This document shows, piece by piece, positions 36,513 to 48,900 of a stretch of DNA of 64,000 nt. The position numbers and the translations under genes were made by a program. Origin of the DNA: Liolophura sinensis (taxonomy: Eukaryota > Mollusca > Polyplacophora > Chitonida > Chitonidae). Position 1 is the stretch's first letter. Each line of letters opens with the position of its first letter. Location: contig NC_088301.1 of NCBI RefSeq assembly GCF_032854445.1, forward strand, positions 51,385,187 through 51,449,186. The letters run 5' to 3'. The notes beneath the pieces are model-generated. The model was not told the origin of the DNA. It did no database searches and saw only the letters and a program-made list of their open reading frames with translations.

Positions 36513-38131
36513 AGAGTCTCAAATAAGAGCTTCGGGATAGGCCTGTATATGCTATATGCTTATACAAGCCTACAAAATGGCAAGGTAAACACAAAAGGGT
36601 ATAAGATACTTATATAGAATATAGATTTAATGATTTATATAGACTTTTTATCACATTATAGGACTATATGGGTATGTGATTTACGTGCAGGCGTGCACAC
36701 ACACACAAGCCTGTATGTCTGTGTGTGTATAGGCCTACTTGTGAAACAAGATAACATACGGAAAAAGAATAAAGAAAATTATTTTGAATTATAGATGATT
36801 TGCAGTGATCGTTTTAAAACAGAATTTTCGAATGGAAGCCAGGACTGATCGTCGTGAGTTCAATCCAGATAGAGCCTATCCGCAATATGTCATCGTTAGC
36901 TTTATGTCTCTGCCTGTATATACATATATGTAGGCTTTTAGAAACTGAATAGTAAAACCAAGCAAACAAATGGACATTTTTAAAAACAAATTTAGTGTGA
37001 TGGTCATGACCATCCAAACTTACAAAAACGTCAATAATTCGTAAACCACTTGGATATATACGTTCAATTACTGAAAGAGAATATGGCACATTGAATGGCC
37101 GACAAAAGGGCACACATTTGAAAATTTTAATATGTTGGAGTGAATTTCTTTTTCCAGTTAACCCACGGCCCAAGGGTCAGCAAGTTAAAAAAAAAAGAAC
37201 AAACATAAATATCTTTAACCCAACTTTCTGATAAGTTTTAGTATACCATTCTATTATGCTTATAGCACGTTTAAGGTTTATAAAGCATGTATATACAACC
37301 CTATAACAAGGCAGGCATGCACATATACAATAGTTTATACCTTTGTCCAATGATCTTACGCAGATCGAGGGCAGAGCCCTACAGCATAAGACTGCATTTG
37401 CTGGTCCATTTGGCATATATGCCCTTAAAAAGAACCCATTATAATACTGACCAAATGAATACCTGTTACAAGGTGTGTGACTAGTTGAGATATGTCTAAA
37501 ATTTTCGGAATGCAACTGGATTAATTCCTTTTTAAAGACTCGCAAGTGAATACGGCCAGGTGTAAATCTGATGGCCACTGAACTGCTACCTTAGATCTTC
37601 AGGACAATTCAACCATGCCTGCTATAGACTAGATCTTAACAAATACGTCCAATCGATTATTCACTACCTCAATGCCACTATTCAATCAGGGACTTTCGAA
37701 ACATTCCATGAATGGGAAATGGCTGCTTAGCAATAGCCATACACTTACAACATGTTGCACGGTTGAAGTGTATATACCGTATCTATTAACGGACTATGTA
37801 GAGAGGCAAAATCGATTCACTAATTGTGTATTGGGATATGGATTGAAATGTCGACACATACATTCACGGTAAACCGTCGGTGGATGTCTCTCCAAGCACT
37901 TTGTTTTACTTAGAAAAGGTAGATTTCGTTATCTGATTTGGATTCACGGCGACACTATCAGGCTTTCATGAATTTGTGGACATATTTATATCTGCATTAC
38001 ACACCCTTCGGACCCGTCTGAAGAATTAACTTCAACTGATACCGCGTACTGAACAGTTGACGCTACGCAGTATACTCTTAAAAAGCTGCTGTGTATGACA
38101 TCATGAATTAAGACCAATTAAGGAACTCCTG

Positions 38132-40928
38132 ATGATGGGATTCCCTAAACTAAGTTACCCTGCCCTAACCACGACTCTTCGGTGTATACTGTGGCTTGGA
38201 TTTACAAGAGGTAAGTCTCAATTTATTTGCTTGTGTGAGTCCAAAATTAATCTATATAGATAAATGTCTGTGTGCAAAGGTGTAGGACTGTACTATTTGC
38301 AAATAACGAGAAGAAATTTTTGACGAAAGAACGCGTTTTTCATGCTTCCGTTATCTTCGGCAAAGTACATTTTCACGGTTTATAAAAAAAGATTCAGATA
38401 TATGTTAAACACAAACCCCAGTTCCCAGTGTCACCTGCATCTTACATAGAAGCATTATATTCATATACTAAGCAATGGTAAAGCTTAAAACCAAATATTG
38501 TAATCCTGAATAAAATTCCAATAACTTGTAAATACAGGCACACAGGCATGTACCATGTGGTTTGTAGGACGCCGTTAACATTGCTTCCACAACCATACAA
38601 AATTGTCCCATCAAAAAAGTACAGTATAGTTTTCACAACGGTATATTGGTTTCCATCGATTGTACCATGAACGTTGTTCAGATTCAAAGCATTCTTCAGT
38701 TGCACGTGTTTCCCAAAAGTATAATTTGGCGTATAAATTTAGTCAGGGAATCATTGGGTGATATAGGCTATCGAACGCTTTTATGACCTTAATTGGCCAA
38801 TATCGTGGTACCGTAACATTCAATCAAAAGGGACAACTTTTTTTGCATGGTAAAGTCTTTTGTGACGTGCATGCTTTGCATTCATGTATAGGCCTGTACA
38901 TAGATCCATATACCGGTATATAGTTTGTGGAGGCTAGGGTTAGAAGTGGAGTACACAATTTTTTATCAACTTCTATACTCAAAGGAACAATATATGTTAA
39001 TACATTGCTTGTAATACATACGTTTACATATTATTTCTCTGTCCATTCATCAGTGACATCAAAGCAAACTGAGTGTATATTCTATGAAGGTGCCACATTT
39101 GTAACAGTCTGTGAGAAAGGATGCTGTGACAATAAGTGTTGTGAGGATACCAACGATTCGTAAGTTTATACGTTAAGCTGTTGTCCAATCTGTATGCATT
39201 GGTTTATTTAGTTTTATTTATTTGATTGGTGTTTTACGTCGTACTCAAGAATATTTCATTTATACGACAGCGGCAAGCATCATAATTGGAGGAAACCGAG
39301 CAGTTCCCTAGTGAAACTCACGACCATCCGCAGGCTACAGAAAGACCTTCCCACGTACAACTGGAGAGGAAGACAGCATGAGCTAGACTAAAACTCACAG
39401 CGACTTTCGTTGGTGGGAGGCGCCTGGGTCATTGTGCCGTGCTGGCATGCTAACCATCTCGGCCACGGGGCCACCTGCATTGGTTTATATCGGGTCAATA
39501 TTAATTTAACTGCGCATATGTTTAAATATCACCCAATAAAGTCTATGTATACCAACTAATCAACATAAGGTAAAATGTACCTATTTTCACTTCTGCTGAG
39601 TTTAATGATTTGATTGGAGCTTAACGTCAACAAATATTCCATTGTGAATAAGAGTTATCATTTGTATCGTTATTTTTGAGGAAACCAAATCCAAGCTTTT
39701 ATACTCGACGGTTTATTCGTGTTGGGTTAATTTCCGGGACACCACTCATGATTCGTTTGGGGATGGGGATGCCCATTTGAGTAAATGTGCTTAAGAGTGC
39801 CCATAGAGTAAACCACTTATCTTTGGCAAATACATGCATAACTAACACCCCAGGTGACATAAGGATTGTCACCATTGGAGCCAGCCATATTTGTGGTAGG
39901 CAAGACACCTCCGATGAACTTCATGTAAGACCTCTAAATAATCGCTTATTCCCACAGAGTGCCTGGAAAACAGTGAGGACGGGGGATTGTCAGGGATTCG
40001 CTGTATATCCGAATACACGTTCCCTATACTTACAATGTGTTCTTTACGGTTTCAGAACACCCCTTGTGGCTGGCGTAGGTGTTGGGCTGTTTGTTCTGGT
40101 AGCCATCGTTATAATTGCCGTTGTGTGCTTTACCAAATCAAGATGGAAAAATTCACGATGTAGACGACGGAAAGAAGTCGACGTGGAAGACAGTAAGTAC
40201 ACTAAAACAGAACAGTTTAGATAGCTGTAGGCCCTAATTGCTTTTATGTTCAGTGTTTTACTTAGGTATAAATGAGGACCGTGATTTTTATGCATGGGTG
40301 ACGGAAAACGAAAGATAGCAATGGAAGTCACCCGACGAACACCTCGGATACTGCAACCAAATTAGGTTGTGGTGGATTCGAACCTACGGCCTCTATGGTG
40401 ATTATGCCGCACGGCAGCCTGGCGATCTGTCTCTCTATATTTTTAATCGGGCCTACACGTACTTTAATTCATTACCTTCTGACGCGCTGCTCGGGCCATG
40501 TATACGCGATACCAGCATGGCGACTGTGCTTTGCTTTGTTTCCCCGACACCATTCACGATATATTTAATGAATCATTTTGAAGTTAACCCGCTTGATTTG
40601 AGCTGGGATTGATAGTCTGTTTTAATCCTAGATTTGAGTACACCGAAGCATTCGTCAAGCAATATATACGGGTCATAAGAGGTGCAGTCTTTGTGTCTAG
40701 TAATATGGCTAACATTTTATCAGAGTTATAAACTGATTAACTCTTCTACTGGAATCCACTGGCATCCTTTCACCAGTGTGACACAATACAATACGGTTAA
40801 GTGAAATATCTATTAATTAGATATTAACAATTAGATATTGTTTCGCATTGTCATTGTGTGTTAAAACAGGTGACGATGACCAGCCGCATCCTGGAACGTC
40901 TTCTAACACGGGGCGAACTTCTACCTAA
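38132..40928 (+). CDS. Small single-pass membrane protein with VOPP1/WBP1-like cysteine motif
   Basis: Four exons, 38132-38210, 39054-39159, 40056-40192 and 40870-40928 (stop TAA), have clean GT-AG sites and phases 1, 2, 1, giving 126 aa. Exon 1 codes a hydrophobic leader (MMGFPKLSYPALTTTLRCIL, then WLGFT). Exon 2 codes a compact cysteine module, CIFYEGATFVTVC followed by EKGCCDNKCC (Cys 34, 46, 50, 51, 55, 56). Exon 3 codes a membrane helix (about 65-87, LVAGVGVGLFVLVAIVIIAV) and a basic stop-transfer segment (RCRRRKEVD). Exon 4 codes an acidic, Ser/Thr-rich tail. The spacing C-x-x-Y-x-EG...C...CC...CC resembles the luminal motif of VOPP1/WBP1-family proteins, which sit in endosomal or lysosomal membranes. 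Their usual PPxY motifs are absent. A CYYR1- or Shisa-like protein is an alternative. There are two ATGs in a row and I used the first. The gene structure is firm, the family inferred. Confidence 0.75.
39208..39475 (-). mobile_element. Near full-length tRNA-derived SINE with 13-bp target duplication
   Basis: It is flanked by perfect direct repeats TGCATTGGTTTAT at 39195-39207 and 39476-39488. Read on the - strand it opens GGCCCCGTGGCCGAGATGGT with TAGCATGCCAGC, a tRNA-like A box region. It continues with GTGGGAAGGTCTTTCTGTAG, GATGGTCGTGAGTTTC, GAAATATTCTTGAGTACGAC and ends CAATCAAATAAATAAAAC. It lies in intron 2 of the membrane-protein gene and is the best reference copy in the window. Confidence 0.9.
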
Positions 40929-42955
40929 TTACTTCGACAGAGCGCTTTATGGCGACCCAGAGGCGACGAGGTGACTGAAATAATACGGCTGCAAATCCAA
41001 ACCTCCATGACATAAAACTGCGACGATCAGGAATTTTAAGCCGAATATCCTCCTTGTGGTGATTCAGATGCATGTAAAACTGATATTGTTCACACTGTAT
41101 GGTATATTTTGGATATGAAGATGAATATGTACATGGTTGTAAAAGGTCGTTGTTAGTCAGGTGTAAGGGAATAGATATGGAAATTTGTTGAAGTCAACAA
41201 CCTTGCAACATAGAACTTCAGTCAACAGAAAGTGCTAACCACATCTAGGATATACCATGAATGTGAGTAACCGGTGTAAGAAAAACCATTCAAATGTACA
41301 AATTAAATGCTATATACATAGTAGGATCTTTGTTATAGTAATATGCATGATAATTGCAAAATTTTTTCAGTTGAGTCTGTCTAGGTTTAATTTCATTCAA
41401 GTGACTGTACTATATAGCACACTGCTGTATGCTGCTTTATCTCATTTACAGTTCCACCTTCAGCATTTTATGCTCAAACTGACACCTGCAGAGTACCACA
41501 TCCACATTATATGGGACGTGTTATAAGACACGTTAAGTTAACCTTTCCTCTATTTTTGATGTACTTTGTTTTATTCACGCAAAAATGCCGACTTTTATTA
41601 AAGAGGGAACACTGCACACTAGAGGTGCCACAAAAACTGTTCATGTGTAAGGTAAATACAGCAACGCATTCAAATACTTCTCCCACCATCAATTATGTTT
41701 CACCCCTCACTGGTGTCATTCTCTTTATGATTGTTAACCAATGCAATGCAATATCCTCTACGTATTTCTGACTTGATCTGATTTTTGGTCATTGCCCAAG
41801 TCAAGATTTTTTCACTTGCATATATACTCACTGTAATGGTCGAATGGGTAAAGAAAATGGAGAGTCAGAAATAAACCACTGACCTATGGCAAGTTACTGA
41901 TAAACCCTATCCCCCTTTGACAAATAGATATTCATGCCACATCAGTGGAATTTAAGTGTTTATCAATGAAAGACTGTGCAAATGGACACATTAGCAATGT
42001 CCAACAAAACCAAAGTTCACAAAAAAATGAGAGCATGTTTCTCACTTGAAATCCATGTATGTATATGTTATCTTTGCAGTGCTCTATCAAAAATTTTCTG
42101 AAAATCTAAAATGGTACCAACATATTTTCAGTCATGTGAGGATAAAACCAGACTTTAGAAGTGAATGTGAGCAGTATTTCGACCATGTATGAGTGAAAGA
42201 GGCACGTGTCATTGTATACCAACTGTAAGGTTAAGGGCTGAAATATTCCTTCTAAAGAACTTAAGATAAAGATAAATGTTACAAAATTTATATCATTTAG
42301 TTCTTATTGCTTTAATTCTTCCTAAGAAGGACATTTTCACATGACTACCAATACTCGTTAGGTGTGTATTTGACTTAATGACCAATGTGTCGTTTAGCAA
42401 GCAGGTATTCTCATTCTCATTTCCAATTCAGTCATTACCACAGTAAAGAGAGACAAGGTGGTCAATGTTGACAGTTCACAGATGGTAATAAAGATGACAA
42501 AGGCAAAACTTTTTCGATTTTTTATATTAAGATTTCATAACAACTGTAAGTACGGCAGCATGTTGCCAACAAGTTCTCATATATATCTAGCAAGTTAGCA
42601 CTCTGAAACATGCCTTCTTCTAACATGTGATGTTGTCAAATTTAAATATCTTACAAGATGACAGTAGATGAATTTGTGAGAAATCACAGGATCAAAGGGA
42701 CTGTCTTGCTACCTTTACAAAAGGTGCCAGAGATGAAAAATAAAATTCACTAGAGAACCAAGTCCACTTTGAAGCCTTCGACTAGCAGCGAAGGTGCTGT
42801 TCAGTGAACAGATAACCAATTCATCCTTCTTCATATTCATAGCACTCAAGTTGACAGAAGTCTATCTGGATACATCGCGAAACACAAATCTAGATTTGAA
42901 TCTAGAAACTTAATTACACACAGCAGGAAATAATTCATCTATACCTAAACCCTCA
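40929..42955. other. Convergent 3' flank between the VOPP1-like gene and Mic19
   Basis: Two kb hold the 3' UTRs of both genes. An AATAAA on + at 41870-41875 is a candidate signal for the left gene. I found no good - strand signal close to the Mic19 stop. ORFs at 41257-41526 and 41507-41771 have no motif. No repeat from the window's families was seen. Confidence 0.5.
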
Positions 42956-45900
42956 TCAACCTTTTCGTGTAAGTGCATTCTGAAAAGAAAAAGATAAAGT
43001 AAACAATCAACTGTTCTTTTTGGTGCATAACAAGTAGATAATCAGTGAAAACTTTCAAGATATTTTTTTATTCGATTGTAGGTAAAAGAATCGTTCATCT
43101 TTGGCGACTATTTTTATTCATGGAGGAAATCAAAACATCTTTCTTACTTTGGCATGTAACTGACAAACTTTCTCACTCAAAACCCACAGGCTTTCACCTG
43201 CAGAGTGAGCTTAAGGTGTGCACCATATCAGTGGGAGACAAGTGCAAAACCAAGATCTTAACCTTCTCATTGCTGGTTTGTTCATCGCTGTAACATATGA
43301 TAATATTCATTTACATCATAAATATTTTATGCTGTAAAGGCTATTTCACTACTATTTTGGTTCACAGCTTTATGGATGTAGGAAACCTTTGGTAAACCAC
43401 TGCATATTTCAAAAGCTACTGATCTAGCCTAAGCTGTATTTCAGCACACAATCTAATAGGGTCACACCAAATTTTTTACAAGTAAGCTGTGGCTAGACAT
43501 AAGATAGATGAAAATCGACAAGTAGTTTTAAGACAGATTTTAACTTTGTAAACTTACCTGGAAAGCCAGGAAGAATGTTGTTTATATTTTAAATCCATTT
43601 GGAGGTAATTTAAAAATCCTGGCCATAATTAAATACAATACTCAACAGACAGCTTTGGTCAACTCTGTTAAATATATGTATAATATTCTAAATAAGCTGA
43701 AAAATATGAACTTCATTTATGATCTCTCAACATTTCTGCCGCTTAAACACTGATATCAAGTTTCTAACATTCCACTGCATAGAAAACACTTGTCACTGTT
43801 GTGACATAACGGACATGCTACATGCTGTGATAGGCGAGGTCTTATTTCTTGCAGTTTCACGCCTCAAACGCTAATCTTGCAATACGTCAGTCGCTCTCGT
43901 GTAACAGGAGAAGTAATTCAGAGCAGGCCTTCTGTAACAAGGTTCAGCTTATAATCTATATCAGCAAATCCAAAACCCCAACAAAACCGAATATCATTGA
44001 GAGAACTTGTGAAAAGGCTTACCTGTCTGGCAGTTTCGACACATGATGTAAATTGTCGCACCTCTGGTGAACACATCAGAGTTTTGTCTGAATTAGCTTT
44101 GTAGCACTGGTACACTTGTTGTTGGAAATCTTGGCATAGAGCAGATCCAGTGTGCTTCCTGTTAGATATACATGTCTCATATTAAAATGGTGATTTATGC
44201 TCTGGTAAAAAATTATTTTTGACATTAAATCAACATTATATAGACTTATGCTGCAAGAGACAGTGTAAAGCTGATATAGTCACATGAAGGCATAAAGAGA
44301 GAACATACAGTGATCTCATCTGTAGGCCTATATTAAATGGAGAACTATAGGTTGCATGCAATGATCGTCTGTCTACTCATCGGTCTGGTTATACTGACCA
44401 TTATATGTAATATTAATATACATGTAGATGTAACTATGAAGAGAGGTTTCTCTGTATTTTAACAACTTGTCCACAAAGAAACAACAGATACTGAGAAAAC
44501 AGAAACTTTGTGATGTTCTAAAAATATTAAGGGCTAATTGGATGGCAACCAACAGGTCAGGTTATCCACTCCATCCATGACTGCACAAGGATAGAGAGCA
44601 GGGAGAGAAGCTAGTCCTGGCTTATCAGTATTTTCATTCAATGTCATTTCTGAAAATTACACACCACTGACAGAAATTTGTATGAAACTGAGGAGCTATT
44701 AAGACATGTGCTTCAAAAATGAGGACTCTCTCTCATTTCTTTGGACAAATCCTTCTTCATTTTTCTTAAACAATAATCTACTTTTAATAGTAATCTGTCA
44801 TGTATCCTTTAAACCATGTATAAGCTATCGAATGTGTTATGAGCAATAGTGACATGTACCTGCAGTAGGTACAGATGTGATCATGATTGCTTTCTACTGG
44901 ACTGGTTGATAATGGACTGAATAATACTCACTTTAGTCCACAATGGCAATATTTGAAGATGAAATGAAATGCCCAAAGCACAATGTAGTCCACTTCATAA
45001 CCTTTGTTCACATGGAAATGAGCAATGTCCTTATTGATTTACTGACTGTTATTTACCTATTCACCTTTGTTCCTGAGAATACTTCACTAATATGATGGCA
45101 GTCTGTACCACGGGTGGAGGAAAGACGAGTGCCCGGAGTAAGCCACCTATATCTGACATGTAACTGACGGGCAAGCTCATTAATATACATGCCATACTTG
45201 TGATTCCCAAGACATTTCCAACAAACATTAAGTACCCTAATTCCTCAACCTTTTCACATATGAAAGGTGCAATTTATGAACATTTTTAATTTGACTTTGG
45301 AGGCAAACTTACATTGGTAGGATTGGTCAATAGCTGGAAAATGAAAATACCTACTTGCTAAACATACAAGATGGTCATAAACCTAACTTAGAGTATTTGT
45401 AGTACCCTAATTGCCCAACCATTTTGCAAATGAACGAGCCAATTTCAGTGCAATTTATGCACATTTTTAATTGGATTTTGGAAACAAAACTACATTGGTT
45501 GGATCGGCCAGTTTCAGGGTTTCACAAGACATATAATTTTATCAGTCAACACAGAATAATGCCTCTACAAAAGTCTTAAATAAACACCTTGTAAACATGT
45601 GAAAATACTGGAGAATTACACTAATACCCTATACTACCCTATGAGAACCTGAGAACAGAAAATCTTAAAAAATTCCCATCCAATGCTGAGATTGTGCACC
45701 CTTAGCAAATTAAACTCAAGTGCCACAGACACAAGCCACCCACTGTTCTTTTTCGGACCACAAATGACTTATAGGCATGGTCAGTGCAGTAAAACTTTGA
45801 TACAGAAACTTTCACTTCACTCACAAGAACTTCTGCTCCACTTCTTCTACTGCTTTAGCAAACTGTTCTTTAGTAGTTCGATACACCAGGGCATTCTGAA

Positions 45901-48900
45901 AAGCAACATAGAGTCAGTTTGAGTTGATCATAAATACAAGCTACATTCTCTGAGGGAATAGAACTGAACTGGCTAAAAATGTTATTATAACCCACTTGTG
46001 CAGTTCAGCAATGCAATGTCATACTTGTTTAAAGGAATATATATGTACAGGAACATACTGTGGTAATACGAAACAGCCTGAAATCCAGGTATAACCATGA
46101 TCTGCAGCATGTCATGGTGAAGTCATGTACGTGTACCAAGTTTCAATTCAACATGATGGACTGCCTGGAAAAATACTTTATGATGGTTTGATGTTCTCAG
46201 GGACGCACAAAAACATACAAAGTGTTGACCTAAAGTGTGTACTCTTGTACCGAGTGAGGACTAATAGTTGTAAGACCTGTTCAGCTGTTAAAGGATTCTA
46301 ATAGCTTTTTCTGAAGCATGCTTATGACTGATGTGCAATGCTGTGGTAAAGAATAATTCATTTATATAATGGCAGTCAAGTTTCAAGAGCAAAGTGCTGT
46401 CATACCTTCTCTTCCAATGCTCTCAATTTATCCTGATAAAATGCCTCTAAGTCTCTTGCATGTTTATCTCTTTCAAATCTGGGTAATTTTTCAGGCTTCG
46501 GCAAGGGTTTCTGAAAATAAACGGTTTGGGGTAAATAATCATTGAGAGGTCACACAGATCATAGTAGACTCCATACTTGTACATGTAATATTCTTATCAG
46601 TACATCTAATTAGGTTAAGAGACTAAACGCCTAGGCTTTGACATTAACTGATTTTACAAATTCTATTCTCAAAAGAGACCATTAACATTATTATTATTTT
46701 TTTTAAACTTTTTTATTTCTTGAACTTTTGATTATGTAACTACCATTTGATTTTGTAACTATCAAGTAATAAATATGCTCTTATTGCATCCATAACATCA
46801 AGATAATGTGCGTAGCTTTTAACAGGCTGTCAATTTACACCTTAATATACAAACCTCTCTTGGCTCTGGGGGACTTGGTAAACCTACAAATGAAACAAAA
46901 AAAGTTTTACAGAGGAGAGTGGAATTTTAAAATTCAATGACAGAATAAAAAAATGACAAAGGTGAAGAGCAAGCCATATGGGGAGTGTACTGATACGACA
47001 GCATAATCATTACTGTGTAACATACCTGCAAAATCTCCTGTTTCTTTCAGCCTTTTAACAACCGAATCTGAGATCTGAAAAAAGTATTCAATACCATAAC
47101 TATTAAAGAAATATAGACTACATATTAATGTACAAATGATTTTACTGGCAGTAGCAAGTCATAATTTAGTATAGCAGTAATCATGAGACGACACTCTTTT
47201 AGTTTTGCAATCACTGTAAACCTGCAAATACTGCTCAATCAAAGCACACGTGAACGATGACGTGCACAAAAATATAGGACTAAAAAATATAATGCTTTCA
47301 GCTTTTGGTGATGAAAGAACAATTTTCAAAATGCTAAGTTTTCACAATGTTGTCATCATTTCATAATTATTTGAAGTAATATTATACTGTGCTGCTCTTA
47401 ATAACAATAGCAGTGAGAACTGTGCTACAAGATTGCTCCTACATTAAGTTTGACAAAAATCTGATATACCCACAGATGGCTCCGTCAGAGCACACAACAT
47501 TTAAAAACTTGATGCAGTTACCTGATCTTGTCAAATATAGCATGACTGTTAAAAGATTAGTGTCCAGATTTACCTGCTCAAACTACTTATAAAGATTACA
47601 ACCAGTTTTAACAGTAAATTACTGGGAGGGCTTCTGAAAAACATAATAATGACCTTAAATCTACCGAAAATATAGATTTACTCCCCAAGCTGATCTCCAG
47701 CCAGCCGCTGGGTATGGCATTTTAGCTCAGTGGCTGATGTCACAGATTTCCAACCCAAGTCTAGCTGGCCTAAATAACCTGGGAATTTGTATCGAAATGA
47801 TGTCATTTTCGAGATGGATTCTCGCTACACATAAGTAAATATACTACCATATCAATTTGAAGCCATAGAGCATGACGTTGAAGTTCTGAGGTTTTATGAC
47901 ACTGATATTTCTGGTCAGACTTCAGATTCCTACCTTTCACACTTTGAATTTGATCTTTGTCCCAGGTATTTCCAACTACAGTAATACTTAGCTATAGCTT
48001 TATCCTGTACTACACTGTACACTTTGTTTTTCTCAAGGTTCATTTTTTATTTACTATTCTTTTCCTCTGTCAACTTCACAATAAATATCATTCTATTCCC
48101 TCAGAGATTCTTAATTCATACCTATATTCGATGACAATGACTGGTACATCCCGAATAGCCTATGCCTATAGAGGCATATAATCGCGTACAATATAATTAC
48201 ATGTATGATACAATATATATCACTTTTTAGGTCAGTCAATAGTACTTTGTAACTACTATGTGCAAGTGCCATTGTGGAAATTCAGCTGTATTCCTCTCAT
48301 AGCTTTCATAGCTGGGTGCAAAAACCTTCTGACTAGTGCAGTAAATCCACACCTTCCTGAGGGACAAGTAAGAAAACTTCCAAAAACTAATTCCAGGGTT
48401 CTGTGGCACCACCTGTATTTGCAACCTTATGCAGAACACCAAACCATTTCATGGAGAAATGTGATATGCTTGTTGTCACTCTTGTAGCTTTTTTAACACT
48501 GAACTAAATTGCGATGCTCTGACAGCTCATAAAGACTGGACTTGAATGACGTAATTTGGCAGAGGCTACCAAGTGCTGGTGAAAGAAATGCATAAAACCA
48601 GCCTCTTTATCTAGTGATTTTAAGAGCCATACTACTTGGACTAATGTTACAATTTTTCACTCAATTTAACCATGTATACATGGGTAGTTAATTAGGAATA
48701 AATAATATATCTGGATACTAATCCTTTAAGTCGCTATGAGCATCACCAAGGAATGTCAGGTTCATGTGGCTTAGGATATAAAGGATCGACGTTGTGCTTG
48801 CAACAAATCAACAGATGAAAAGGTAAGGAGTATATTAAAGTGTCTGCAAACTTAAGGCTGTGAAGACTTGATTGGTGGGTAATTTATGTCTTAAACGCAG

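Larger units (their letters stand above)
35583..38131. other. Divergent intergenic region between PXK and the VOPP1-like gene
   Basis: About 2.5 kb separates the two start codons, so it should hold both promoters. It contains an (ATT)n run (35788-35809) and a run of 26 T (36487-36512). The ORFs at 36814-37173 and 37177-37578 on the - strand (119 and 133 aa) have no recognised motif, are compositionally ordinary for AT-rich DNA, and are not called. Confidence 0.55.

Noticed and set aside
36480-36525. Possible retrogene poly(A) tail (26 T flanked by GAGTCCCA and GAGTCTCA)
   Set aside because: No retrocopied sequence lies next to it and the flanks differ. Slippage is simpler.
37177-37578. 133-aa ORF on the - strand between PXK and the VOPP1-like gene
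   Set aside because: No family motif, no signal of splicing or codon bias, and a second motif-free ORF lies right next to it. Chance ORFs of this length occur in 64 kb of six-frame reading.
39787-40224. 145-aa ORF on + ending in a membrane helix
   Set aside because: Its first part is intron. The acceptor at 40054-40055 and donor at 40193 define the true exon 40056-40192.
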